Below, piece by piece: positions 9,257 to 17,809 of a stretch of DNA of 64,000 bases (position 1 is the stretch's first letter; each line of letters opens with the position of its first letter). The DNA comes from Ferrimonas lipolytica (GTDB lineage: Bacteria; Pseudomonadota; Gammaproteobacteria; Enterobacterales; Shewanellaceae). Location of the stretch: assembly GCF_012295575.1 (NCBI RefSeq), contig NZ_CP051180.1, positions 1,364,001 to 1,428,000 of the forward strand. Reading direction: 5' to 3'. A program made the translations under genes and the position numbers. The notes beneath the pieces are model-generated. The model did no database searches. It worked only from the letters and a program-made list of their open reading frames with translations, and was not told the DNA's origin.

Positions 9257-10167
9257 TTAAGCTGCCGCACCGACTGGAACAAGCTCCTTGGTTAACAACG
9301 CCATGGCACGAATGGCTGCAGCGGCGGCAATTGGGTCGACTTGGCCATGCACTGTTGTTACAAGGACCAGACGGCTGCGGCAAAGAGATTCTATCGGAAC
9401 AGATCCTGACCGCACTTCTGTGTGACAGCGGCGATGGCTGTGGTTTTTGTCGTCACTGTCAGTTATTGAAAGCCGGCCATCATCCGGATCGTATCGATAT
9501 CGGCCCAGACGGAAACCAAATTAAGATTGAGGCGATACGTGCATTGATCAGCCGTTTGGAAGGGACAGCCCATCAAGGTGGGGCACGAGTGGTGGTGATT
9601 GACCAAGCTGAAAAGCTCAACGGGGCAGCTGCTAACGCTTTGCTAAAGACCTTAGAAGAACCCATGGATGGTGTCTATTTATTGCTGCTTTGCAGTGCGC
9701 CAGAACGGTTATTGCCTACCATTACCAGCCGTTGTCAGCGGTTAGTAGTTGCGATGCCGACGTTAACTCAAACCAATGAATTTATTGGAGAAGCTTCACT
9801 AAAACTCGGAAACTGGCCTTATTGGCAAGCGTTACTTGGAGGGCCGTTGGCAATGAAAGCGGCTATTGATAGCGATAATATTGCCACCATTACCCAATGG
9901 CGAAAATGGTGGCGAGCCAGTCTTAAAAGCGGTTTAGTCGAACCCCAACTTGCTGCTGTTGATAGTGAGTCGGCGGCGTTAGTGTTAAAAGTCCTTTATT
10001 ACGAACTGCTGTTTATTGGCCGCTCAAGACCGCAATGGTTAGCTGAGCATTATTCAGCGATTCAGCAAGTTATCGAAAAAATATCTTGGTTAGAACGGCA
10101 GTCCGGCATTAATCTAGTGGCAGTGTTTCAACAGCTAATTACCGCAATTCGGCAAAAAGCCCAGTAA
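9253..10167 (+). CDS. holB: DNA polymerase III delta' subunit
   Basis: Clamp-loader subunit that opens and loads the sliding clamp with delta and gamma/tau. The 304-residue frame starts at a TTG overlapping the tmk stop (TTGA); no ATG lies nearby in frame. A P-loop-like GPDGCGKE (38-45) is present but ends in Glu instead of Ser/Thr, in keeping with delta' not hydrolysing ATP. The zinc module cysteines are C57, C63, C66 and C69, then LLKTLEEP and the arginine-finger TSRCQRL. It precedes pilZ, as in Pseudomonas. Confidence 0.93.
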   Translation: MIKLPHRLEQAPWLTTPWHEWLQRRQLGRLGHALLLQGPDGCGKEILSEQILTALLCDSGDGCGFCRHCQLLKAGHHPDRIDIGPDGNQIKIEAIRALISRLEGTAHQGGARVVVIDQAEKLNGAAANALLKTLEEPMDGVYLLLLCSAPERLLPTITSRCQRLVVAMPTLTQTNEFIGEASLKLGNWPYWQALLGGPLAMKAAIDSDNIATITQWRKWWRASLKSGLVEPQLAAVDSESAALVLKVLYYELLFIGRSRPQWLAEHYSAIQQVIEKISWLERQSGINLVAVFQQLITAIRQKAQ

Positions 10168-10191
10168 ATTGCGTGTTTTACAAGGATGTTT

Positions 10192-10518
10192 ATGGTCGCG
10201 TTAGAGGCCCAGTTTGTCACCAGTACCCAATTGTATCGGGCTTATATGCCGTTTATTCGCTTTGGCGCCTTGTTCTTTGTGACCAGCAAAGAGTTTCAAT
10301 TGGGTGAACTGCTTTCAGTTCGGTATCAGATCCCCGGTGATTTGCAATGGCATGCCTTTGAGGGGCCAGTGGTTTGGTGTAATCCGCTGGGTTCGCAAGG
10401 GGGGCGCCCGCCGGGAGTTGGCGTCGCGTTTCAACACGAAAATAACCAACATCGAGATCTAATAGAGAAAGCGCTTGTGGGCGAAATGACCTCAGGCCAA
10501 CTTACTTCAACGATGTAA
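10192..10518 (+). CDS. pilZ: Type IV pilus PilZ protein
   Basis: A 108-residue PilZ-fold protein needed for type IV pilus assembly. An ATG at 10186 touches the AAGG ribosome site (10182-10185), so the in-frame ATG at 10192, six bases further, is the better start. The segments YRAYMPFIRFGALFF and GRPPGVGVAF resemble P. aeruginosa PilZ. No RxxxR motif is visible at the N-terminus, so binding of cyclic-di-GMP is not expected, as in the founding PilZ. The holB-pilZ-tatD order is the Pseudomonas one. Confidence 0.9.
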   Translation: MVALEAQFVTSTQLYRAYMPFIRFGALFFVTSKEFQLGELLSVRYQIPGDLQWHAFEGPVVWCNPLGSQGGRPPGVGVAFQHENNQHRDLIEKALVGEMTSGQLTSTM

Positions 10519-10534
10519 TCCCACGCCAAACTAG

Positions 10535-10586
10535 ATCCAACAAGCAAATGTCATTACCCTGTGCGCATTACGTAATTTTGTTGGAT
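10535..10586 (+). other. Long-spaced inverted repeat in pilZ-tatD gap
   Basis: ATCCAACAA (10535-10543) and TTGTTGGAT (10578-10586) form a 9-bp perfect stem, extendable by G:U pairs, around a 34-base loop just before the tatD ribosome site. There is no T-run. It may be a leader structure of tatD or the end of the pilZ transcript. Confidence 0.5.
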
Positions 10587-10593
10587 TTCCCCT

Positions 10594-11361
10594 GTGTTAA
10601 TTGACTCCCACTGCCACCTTGATCGCCTTATCGAAGGCGATGATGCTACTTCACTAAAGCCGGTATTGGACGCCGCTAAACAAGCTGGTGTTGAAAAAAT
10701 GCTATGCGTTTCAGTGAGTCAAAAGGGGTATGAACGGATGAAACAGGTTGTTGCTCCCTATACCCAAGTAGCAATCTCCTGTGGCGTTCATCCCTTAGAC
10801 GTCAAAGACGGTTATGATAAAGCATGGTTGGCTCAACACGCTGATGACCCGCAAGTTGTCGCTATTGGCGAAACCGGTTTGGATTACTACTACGATAAAG
10901 ATAACGTTGCCGAGCAGCAGCAAGCCTTTATTGACCATATTAAAGTAGCTAAGCAACTCAATAAGCCTGTGATTATCCATACCCGAGACGCTAAGCAAGA
11001 CACGTTGCAAATGTTGCGCGAACATGGCCCCGTGACTGGGGTATTGCACTGTTTTACCGAAGATTGGGCGATGGCCAAAGAAGCAATTGAGTTGGGTATG
11101 TACATCTCAATTTCTGGCATCGTTACTTTTAAAAATGCTGAGCAGATCCGCGATGTAGTGCGTAATATGCCACTTGATCGATTGTTAGTGGAAACCGACT
11201 CGCCGTATCTTGCGCCGGTGCCATATCGCGGTAAATCCAATCAGCCTGCGTATGTGCGTGAAGTGGCGCAATATGTTGCTGACTTAAAGCAGATCCGCTA
11301 CGAAGAACTGTGCCAGATCACCGCCGCCAATTATCATCGATTGTTTCCACTAGCGAAGTAG
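10594..11361 (+). CDS. TatD-family metal-dependent hydrolase (YcfH type)
   Basis: A 255-residue TIM-barrel metallohydrolase of the TatD/YcfH DNase family. The N-terminal metal motif SHCHLD, then AIGETGLDYYYDKD, KPVIIHTRDA, VLHCFTED and VETDSPYLAPVPYRGK are all present. GTG at 10594 is the start, with GGA about 8 bases upstream. It follows holB-pilZ, as ycfH follows holB in enterobacteria, so YcfH is a closer label than TatD itself. The cellular role is not settled; DNase activity is inferred from the family. Confidence 0.92.
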   Translation: MLIDSHCHLDRLIEGDDATSLKPVLDAAKQAGVEKMLCVSVSQKGYERMKQVVAPYTQVAISCGVHPLDVKDGYDKAWLAQHADDPQVVAIGETGLDYYYDKDNVAEQQQAFIDHIKVAKQLNKPVIIHTRDAKQDTLQMLREHGPVTGVLHCFTEDWAMAKEAIELGMYISISGIVTFKNAEQIRDVVRNMPLDRLLVETDSPYLAPVPYRGKSNQPAYVREVAQYVADLKQIRYEELCQITAANYHRLFPLAK

Positions 11362-11378
11362 ATTTGTTAGGCAAAAAA

Positions 11379-11634
11379 GGCTGTGTCGTAGTTAGCTGTT
11401 GAGGTTTATATCTAGCCTTCGGCTGCACCGATTGCGGTGCTTTTAGGTGAGGATGTCGCGGCGGCGACGGCACATTCTTGTATGCATTAGGGGCGAGCTC
11501 CGCCCCCTTTGGAATCCCCCTCTGCCTTAGGTCGCAGTCAAAAACGCTTAGCTGGACTGCTCCAATGCGGCAAAAGGTCACGGCGGTAGTGCTTTCCCCT
11601 TGTAGCAAAGCTGCGTTGCCGGTGCTTTAACAGT
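11379..11634 (-). repeat. Dispersed repeat, copy B (inverted, about 255 bp)
   Basis: Read on the minus strand this copy matches 1890-2133 end to end. Differences include a longer GC-rich insertion (GGGGGCGGAGCTCGCCCC) where copy A has a shorter one. Its terminal hairpin is the best paired of the three (GCACCG-CAAT-CGGTGC) and is followed by AGCC-GAA-GGCT. It starts 17 bp after the tatD stop. A 96-residue frame runs through it on the minus strand, but that frame is not conserved in copy A and I do not count it as a gene. Confidence 0.85.
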
Positions 11635-11668
11635 ATTGGACAGAACAACACTTCGTTGGTACACAGGC

Positions 11669-11707
11669 AAAAAAAAGCCCGCAACTATTCCTATTTGTCG
11701 CAGGCTT
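11669..11707 (-). terminator. Intrinsic terminator, minus strand
   Basis: On the minus strand, AAGCCTGCGAC and GTTGCGGGCTT pair over 11 bp with two G:U pairs, followed by eight T residues. It is the only strong terminator after rsmF, about 200 bases beyond its stop, so the rsmF transcript would carry a long untranslated tail or a small RNA. Confidence 0.85.
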
Positions 11708-11791
11708 AGGGGAACTTAACTGTGTTGGGACAACGCATTGTGTCGTTATGTGCCAATGTCATTAAGCGTAGTTTGCTTTTCTACAACTGGG

Positions 11792-11844
11792 GCGAATCGA
11801 ACCGATAATTAACCGAAATATGATTAATGTATGGTTTGATTCGC
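11792..11844. other. 12-bp inverted repeat in the rsmF 3' region
   Basis: GCGAATCGAACC (11792-11803) and GGTTTGATTCGC (11833-11844) are inverted with one G:U-compatible mismatch around an A+T-rich 29-base spacer. It lies between the rsmF stop and the terminator at 11669-11707. I see nothing else in 11708-11907. Confidence 0.6.
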
Positions 11845-11907
11845 TTTGTTTGCTGCACAGTTTAGTAGCGAAGCGATCATCGTTGCTGGCAAAGGTTAAC
11901 TCTGTGC

Positions 11908-13323
11908 CTACGCGTAGTGGCTGATCTTATCTTTTACCAGATCTCGCGGTAAGCCATTTTTAAGGCGGCTATTAATCCACTTCGCCAGACCCAACACAGT
12001 GCCATCTAAGCAAACGATGGTTTCACCTTTTCCGCCAGCTTCGCCCATCGGAATATCGCGGCCCATGAGGTACTGTTCCGCCTGTTCTAATGTGAGCTCA
12101 ACACATCTGGTTTGGTCGCAGGGTAACGCCAGTACCGCTTGATGGTGGGTTCTAAACCCTTTTTTATGCACATCAGCGAGCTTTACGCCCAGCCGTTGTA
12201 GCCTGATTTTGTCCAGCAACGGCATTAGGTTCTGCGGGAACCACCATAGCTCGGCATCACGAGCCATAACGACACCATCAGCAGGCACGGTTATTCCCAG
12301 TTGTTGTTCGAGGTAGTTGGTGATCTGTGCGGTCACTTCAGCATCAGCAGGTTTGAACGGGAAGTTGCCCAAGCGCGGTTTGATGTAGGTGCTGTCAACG
12401 CTACCAGTTTTACGGATTGCTGCGACGAAGAACCCTTCCGAGTCATAGATCTGCGGCCAAATATGAAGAAAGCCTTCGGCACCACAAGATTGTTCCGCAC
12501 CAGGGAATAGATCTGCTAGCGACAGAAACTCTACTTGATCTGGATACTGCGCCTTGAGGTAGTTGCAGACGTCGTGGTTTTCTTGGCGGTTAAGGGTACA
12601 AGTTGAATAGACCATTACGCCGCCGCTTTTCAGTGCACAGAATGCAGAATCGATCAGTCCACGCTGGACTTGGGTAATTTCGTCTATCGATTGCAAACTC
12701 CAATTACGCATTGCGTCCGGATCTTTTCGCACTGTGCCTTCGCCGCCACAGGGGGCATCCAATAAGATGGCGTCAAATTGTTCAGGTAATGTTGGACCAA
12801 ACACATGACCATCGAAATGGGTTAAGGCAACGTTACGTACCCCCAATCGTTGCAAATTGGAGTGCAATACCTTAACTCGAGAAGAGGAGTATTCGTTGGC
12901 GATAAGCAAGCCGCTGTTATCCATTAATGCAGCGATCTGAGAGGTCTTGGACCCTGGTGCCGATGCTACATCCAATACGTATTCTGGCTGATTGAGGAAG
13001 TGAAACAGCGCAAATGGTGGCATCATCGATGATGCTTCCTGAATGTAAAACAGGCCTGCTAAATGCTCGGGGATATTACCCAACGCAATGTCGTCCTGTT
13101 CACCGTCAAGCCAGAAACCCTGCTGGCACCACGGCACCGGCGTTAATCGCCAACCTTTCTTGGTCATACGCTGGTTAAAATCTTCGACGCTAATTTTGAG
13201 GGTGTTCACCCTTATCGAACGGCGAAGAGGGAGTTGGCTGTACCGAACGAACTCATCAAGGGTAAGATGAGCCGGCATAGTTGACTCGATAAGATCTAGA
13301 AATGCCTGAGGAAAGTCGACCAT
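11908..13323 (-). CDS. rsmF: 16S rRNA (cytosine-C5) methyltransferase RsmF
   Basis: Methylates C1407 of 16S rRNA in the 30S subunit (E. coli YebU). It has 471 residues (E. coli 479). The SAM site DVASAPGSKT (118-127), the motif IV cysteine C192 (PCGGEG) and the nucleophilic C242 (YSTCTLN) are intact. N-terminal blocks LRRSIRVNTLKIS and LFYIQEASSMMP match the YebU group and not RsmB. The C-terminal third (about 315-471) is the RsmF-specific extension. It is divergent from the gene at 13385. Confidence 0.95.
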   Translation of the reverse strand: MVDFPQAFLDLIESTMPAHLTLDEFVRYSQLPLRRSIRVNTLKISVEDFNQRMTKKGWRLTPVPWCQQGFWLDGEQDDIALGNIPEHLAGLFYIQEASSMMPPFALFHFLNQPEYVLDVASAPGSKTSQIAALMDNSGLLIANEYSSSRVKVLHSNLQRLGVRNVALTHFDGHVFGPTLPEQFDAILLDAPCGGEGTVRKDPDAMRNWSLQSIDEITQVQRGLIDSAFCALKSGGVMVYSTCTLNRQENHDVCNYLKAQYPDQVEFLSLADLFPGAEQSCGAEGFLHIWPQIYDSEGFFVAAIRKTGSVDSTYIKPRLGNFPFKPADAEVTAQITNYLEQQLGITVPADGVVMARDAELWWFPQNLMPLLDKIRLQRLGVKLADVHKKGFRTHHQAVLALPCDQTRCVELTLEQAEQYLMGRDIPMGEAGGKGETIVCLDGTVLGLAKWINSRLKNGLPRDLVKDKISHYA

Positions 13324-13384
13324 AACGTGGTTCCTGCGGGAAAACGGCGCAAACTATACCATAGCTAATGCAAGGAGAGCAGGG

Positions 13385-14614
13385 TTGTTAAATAGAGTAT
13401 GGGGCATGTTCTTTTTAGTGTCCGCGGTTGGCTGTTTATGGCAGTGGTTGGTTGGTAACGATCCGTTGGTTTTTGCCCGCTGGGTTGAACAGCTATTTGA
13501 GATGGCCAAACTGGCTATTGATATCGGTATTGGTTTAGCTGGCATGATGGCGATGTGGCTCGGGCTAATGAAGATAGGCGAACGCGCCGGCTTGATCGAT
13601 AAGCTGGCAGTGCTGCTAGCGCCGCTATTTAGCCGATTAATGCCAGAGGTACCCAAAGGCGATCCGGCTTTAGGCTCAATAACCATGAATATGGCAGCAA
13701 ATGCGCTTGGTATGGACAATGCAGCGACGCCTATTGGGATCCGAGCAATGGAACAACTGCAGCGACTTAACCCGACGCCAACGATTGCCAGTAACGCGCA
13801 GATCCTGTTTTTGGTTCTTAATACCTCTTCAGTCACCCTGTTTCCGGTTGCAGTGCTGCTTTATCGCGCACAACAAGGGGCGATGTCACCAAGCGAAGTG
13901 TTTGTGCCGATTCTGCTCGCTACCAGCGCATCAACCATTATCGGCTTGCTCACCGTGTGTTTAGTACAACGAATCAAACTGTGGGACACGGTGCTATTGA
14001 TATGGTTTGGCGCTGCAATGGCGTTGTTAACCACGTTGGTGGTGTCGCTTGCCGGTTATAGCCATCAACAGCTACAAGCGTTCTCATCGTTGTGGGGCAA
14101 TTTTGCGATTTTTGCCTTGATCATGCTGATCGTCACCGTTGCTGCTTATCGAAAGCTGGCGCTATTTGATCTGTTTATTGAAGGCGCGAAGGAGGGGCTA
14201 CGAACCACGGTAACCATATTGCCCTATTTGGTTGCGATGCTGTTGGCCATCGCCAGCCTACGAGCATCCGGTATCCTCGACGGGGTGATATACGGAATAA
14301 GGATGTTAGTTGAGGTACTTGGCTTTGATGGGCGTTTTGTTGACGCATTACCAACTGGACTGATGAAACCCTTTAGCGGCAGTGGCGCACGGGCGATGAT
14401 GCTCGAAACCATGAATAGTCACGGGGTTGATTCCTTTGCGGCTAAACTGGCGGCGGTAATGCAGGGCTCAACCGAAACCACGTTCTACGTGTTTGCGGTC
14501 TATTTTGGTGCGGTAAAGATCCGTAATGGTCGTCATGCTATCCCATGTGGGCTGGCAGCGGATTTTGCCGGGATCTCCGCCGCCATTTTCGTTTCCTACT
14601 GGTTCTTCGGTTAG
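13385..14614 (+). CDS. SpmA/SpmB-type membrane protein (nucleoside recognition domains)
   Basis: A 409-residue polytopic membrane protein joining the two halves known as spore maturation proteins SpmA and SpmB, each carrying a nucleoside-recognition (Gate) domain. The repeats are visible as GSITMNMAANALGMDNAATP in the first half and GSGARAMMLETMNSHG with MQGSTETTFYV in the second. About ten hydrophobic segments are present. The start is TTG, supported by AAGGAG (13372-13377) 7 bases upstream. The role in non-sporulating bacteria is unknown; transport is inferred. Its stop overlaps the letB stop by 3 bp (convergent). Confidence 0.85.
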   Translation: MLNRVWGMFFLVSAVGCLWQWLVGNDPLVFARWVEQLFEMAKLAIDIGIGLAGMMAMWLGLMKIGERAGLIDKLAVLLAPLFSRLMPEVPKGDPALGSITMNMAANALGMDNAATPIGIRAMEQLQRLNPTPTIASNAQILFLVLNTSSVTLFPVAVLLYRAQQGAMSPSEVFVPILLATSASTIIGLLTVCLVQRIKLWDTVLLIWFGAAMALLTTLVVSLAGYSHQQLQAFSSLWGNFAIFALIMLIVTVAAYRKLALFDLFIEGAKEGLRTTVTILPYLVAMLLAIASLRASGILDGVIYGIRMLVEVLGFDGRFVDALPTGLMKPFSGSGARAMMLETMNSHGVDSFAAKLAAVMQGSTETTFYVFAVYFGAVKIRNGRHAIPCGLAADFAGISAAIFVSYWFFG

Positions 14615-17217
14615 AACTTAGGTTGCCATTCCAACCAGTCTAATTTTACCTTGTCGTATAAGCGCATCCGTTGACCATCGCTCACCCGGTTTTTATCGCT
14701 GGTGGGCGATTCGGTGGCGAAGGCTACGCCGCCCGCCAATATGGTCTCTAATGACTCGGTCTTAATATCAGCCCCGCTAAATACCCCAAAGTCGATATCA
14801 ACCCCGGAGGCATTCCAAAATTTGGAGCTGCTATTCACAAGGTGTTGGAATTGGGGTTGAAACTGGATCTCGATATCAACTGAGTCGCCGCTGCCGGTTA
14901 GACGGGTATGGATCACTTCGCCAACTCGGATTTGCCGATAGAGCACTGGGCTGCCAATATGCAGTGAACCTAACCGTTGTTGGTTTAGCACCAAGCGTAA
15001 ACCATCGCCGTACGGGGTTTGCAGTGGTTCCTCAATTGCGATAACAAAGTTGGTTTGGCTGGCATCATTTTTACCGGGCAAGCTAGCAATGTGGTTGCCT
15101 GCAAGAATGGTATCAACGTTACGGATCCCCGAGAGTGCCACTTTAGGCTGTACCAAGTAATACTGCGAGTCGCTGCGCATAAACTGGTTGGCCCATGGCT
15201 CTTCCAGCTCGGCGACAATAACTTGTTGGCTTAAATCTGCCGTTAGTGTCACTTGTTTAACCTCACCAATCTTATGGCCGAGGTAACGAATTGCGGCGTT
15301 GCTATCGATCCGGCCATCGGTTGACAGGGTTAATGAGATCTGCCGTTTGCTGGCGAGGGCTTGATGCTCATTTAGGTAAATATTGTCATTACTAAACGGT
15401 GCCGAAGCTATCTCTTCATCGGTATGGCCAAAACTTAAGCCACCGCGGATCATTGAAGTCAGCGGGTTGGTACGAATATTGATGCCGCCGAGCGATCCTT
15501 CAATTTCGACTCCAGAGTAGTGCCAGAAGCGAGTATTGGCATTTATCAGGTAGCGGTATTGATGATCAATTTCAACTTTAACCTCAAGGCTATTATCGTT
15601 CAGTTCGATAGCGTCGATGCGACCGGTTTCTAGGTTGCGGTAATAGATTGGTGCACCAACGCTCAGCCCGTTCAGCGTCGTTGTGGTTAATGCCAGCTCC
15701 ATCGGTGCAGGTGTGAGAGCATCATCGCGATTGTCGTACAGCGTGAATGCCGTCATTGCTTCAGCTTGCTCAGCTTGGCTTGAGCTGCTGAATGAGATAC
15801 CACCGGTTAACGCGCTTTGCAATGGCGCTGCGGTGAGCTGAAGTCGAGACAAATCTGCTTTGATATCAATTGCCCCATCGAGCCAAAATCGACTATTTTT
15901 GCGGATCAGTTGTTGATGATCTGGCTCTATCAGAATTTCTATATCAACGCTGTCAGCCGCTAAGGTAGCATCAAGCACTTCACCGACAACGACGCCACGA
16001 TAGCGAATCGGTGCACCAATACTGACGCCCTTCATCGCTGTTTGGTTAAGGATAAAGTGACGCCCTTGAATCGCATCTTCTGGTGGATTTTCTAATAGGG
16101 TGAAATGTTGCTGGGGACTACCGTCACCAGGCCAGAGGCGTATGAAATCGCCGAAAACAATGGTTTCAAGATGGCTGATTCCATCCAACCCAATATTGGC
16201 ACTCACCCGACTGAACTCAGTGCCCTGGCGTAACAGATGTTGATGACGGCTATCAATCCAGCCATGGAGCTCGACATGCTCTTCGCCAAGTTCGATGGAC
16301 TCAATCTGGCCTAAGTCGATACCACGAAAACGGATACTGCTACCAACATTCAGCCCATTGGCATTGAGTGCAGTGAGGGTGATATGGCTGCGCAGATTGG
16401 TGGACTGTTCATTTTTGTATAGTTCGAATCGTTGTGAGCTTTCCGCTTTTGGGCTGTCGTTTGGTGACGAGAACGCGATTCCGCCGGCGAGCAGTGTGGC
16501 AAGGCTTTCAAAGTCAACATCAAGCCCTTTACGGTTTGCCTTTAAACGCGCCCCAGAAACGTTCCAAAAGCGACTGCCTTGGCGGACCAAGGTTTGATAT
16601 TTTGCTTCTATCAATGCCGCAAACTCGACGCCACTGCCATCTTGGGCAAGAGTAAAATCGACCAGTTCACCGACCTTCACTTTTTGAAAATAAACGCCAC
16701 TGCCGACGGTTAACGAGCCACGATCTGGTGCCTTTAAGTGAACCAATAAGCCGTCACCTGATTCGACCAGAGATGGCGCTTGTTCTGAGCCGATAAAACT
16801 AGTAGTACGACGTCCTTCACCGGGCTGCATGGCAATGTAGTTACCTGAAAACAGTGCGTCTAGTCCATCAATACCAGTGAGTGAGGCTTTAGGCTGAACC
16901 AACCAAAAGGTTGTCTGGGATTTCAATAGCCCCTCAACCGAGTTTTGCATGCGGATGGTCACATCGACCGAACTGTTATCATTTGCTAATCGCACATCGA
17001 TGACTCTGCCAACAACTATCCCTTGGTAACGCACAAAGGTTTTATTGGCCTCAATGCCGGTAGCACTTGCGAATTGGACATTGATGTCGCTGCCACGCTC
17101 TTGAATGTAATTAACCAGCAACCACAGGCCAAGGATTGCCGCTAGTAGTGGCAATATCCATACTGGAGACAGCGTTTTTTTGCGCTTGATTAACGGCGCT
17201 TGAGTTTCAGAGCTCAT
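14611..17217 (-). CDS. letB: Seven-MCE-domain lipid transport protein LetB (YebT)
   Basis: An 868-residue protein (E. coli 877) with one N-terminal membrane segment (about 19-39) and seven MCE repeats across the periplasm. Each repeat is marked by a GxxVxYxGxxVGxV-like core; examples are TFVRYQGIVVGRV, SIRFRGIDLGQI, PIRYRGVVVGEV and PVLYRQIRVGEV. LetB forms a stacked tunnel thought to move phospholipids between inner and outer membranes. The start overlaps the preceding letA gene by 11 bp, so the operon is letA-letA-letB. Seven repeats separate it from three-MCE PqiB. Confidence 0.93.
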   Translation of the reverse strand: MSSETQAPLIKRKKTLSPVWILPLLAAILGLWLLVNYIQERGSDINVQFASATGIEANKTFVRYQGIVVGRVIDVRLANDNSSVDVTIRMQNSVEGLLKSQTTFWLVQPKASLTGIDGLDALFSGNYIAMQPGEGRRTTSFIGSEQAPSLVESGDGLLVHLKAPDRGSLTVGSGVYFQKVKVGELVDFTLAQDGSGVEFAALIEAKYQTLVRQGSRFWNVSGARLKANRKGLDVDFESLATLLAGGIAFSSPNDSPKAESSQRFELYKNEQSTNLRSHITLTALNANGLNVGSSIRFRGIDLGQIESIELGEEHVELHGWIDSRHQHLLRQGTEFSRVSANIGLDGISHLETIVFGDFIRLWPGDGSPQQHFTLLENPPEDAIQGRHFILNQTAMKGVSIGAPIRYRGVVVGEVLDATLAADSVDIEILIEPDHQQLIRKNSRFWLDGAIDIKADLSRLQLTAAPLQSALTGGISFSSSSQAEQAEAMTAFTLYDNRDDALTPAPMELALTTTTLNGLSVGAPIYYRNLETGRIDAIELNDNSLEVKVEIDHQYRYLINANTRFWHYSGVEIEGSLGGINIRTNPLTSMIRGGLSFGHTDEEIASAPFSNDNIYLNEHQALASKRQISLTLSTDGRIDSNAAIRYLGHKIGEVKQVTLTADLSQQVIVAELEEPWANQFMRSDSQYYLVQPKVALSGIRNVDTILAGNHIASLPGKNDASQTNFVIAIEEPLQTPYGDGLRLVLNQQRLGSLHIGSPVLYRQIRVGEVIHTRLTGSGDSVDIEIQFQPQFQHLVNSSSKFWNASGVDIDFGVFSGADIKTESLETILAGGVAFATESPTSDKNRVSDGQRMRLYDKVKLDWLEWQPKF

Positions 17218-17809
17218 CGTTTTCCTTTTCTAAATCCCACAACAAGCGTGTATCCAAACGCTGTGCTGCGAACTGAGTAAACAATATGACTAATGCGAAG
17301 TAAGTTGCCGCCGGTGCGGGGATCGCGTAGAGCAGTTGGCCCATATTGATCAGGCTCACCATAATGGAGATGACAAACAGATCCAACATCGACCATCGCC
17401 CAATGAATTCAATAACATGGAAAGCGGTTGTAAGTTGGCGGCGAGACAGGGGCAGATCGAGTTTAATCGTCAGTAGAATCACCGCTAAACCGAAGATTTT
17501 GGTAATAGGTACTATGATTGACGCAACTAACACAATGATGGCAATGCCAGCCATACCAGCGTCGAATAGATAGGTAATTCCAGAGAATATCGTGTCGTAG
17601 GTATTTACGCCTTGGTTAATTGTCTGGGTAATCGGCAAAAAGTTTGCCGGAAACAGAAAACAAAAAGCCGTTAATAACAACGCTGCGCTGGTTTGCACAG
17701 AGTTTCGAACGCGCTTCGATAACGGAGTGTCACAACGGGGACAACGGTCGGGCGCAGCGGTTGTTAGGCGACAACCCTGGCAAAGTCGTAACTCAGCGTG
17801 ACTCTTCAT
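17207..17809 (-). CDS. LetA/PqiA-type membrane protein, second half
   Basis: About 200 residues. The frame is open from 17842, but the ATG at 17809 gives a start directly before the zinc-ribbon-like module, MKSHAELRLCQGC with a second CPRC pair, as in PqiA domains. Four hydrophobic segments follow. In E. coli LetA (YebS) is one protein of about 427 residues with two such domains; here each domain is its own gene. The gene overlaps its upstream partner by 17 bp (50 bp if the earlier start is used) and letB by 11 bp. It should supply half of the inner-membrane component of the LetAB system. Confidence 0.85.
   Translation of the reverse strand: MKSHAELRLCQGCRLTTAAPDRCPRCDTPLSKRVRNSVQTSAALLLTAFCFLFPANFLPITQTINQGVNTYDTIFSGITYLFDAGMAGIAIIVLVASIIVPITKIFGLAVILLTIKLDLPLSRRQLTTAFHVIEFIGRWSMLDLFVISIMVSLINMGQLLYAIPAPAATYFALVILFTQFAAQRLDTRLLWDLEKENDEL

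Noticed and set aside
11318-11608. 96-residue minus-strand reading frame across repeat copy B
   Set aside because: The frame is broken in copy A and overlaps the tatD end; composition is not protein-like.
11785-11810. GGTTCGATTCGCCCC on the minus strand resembles a tRNA T-arm
   Set aside because: No acceptor, anticodon or D-arm can be folded around it; it is better explained as one arm of the inverted repeat 11792-11844.
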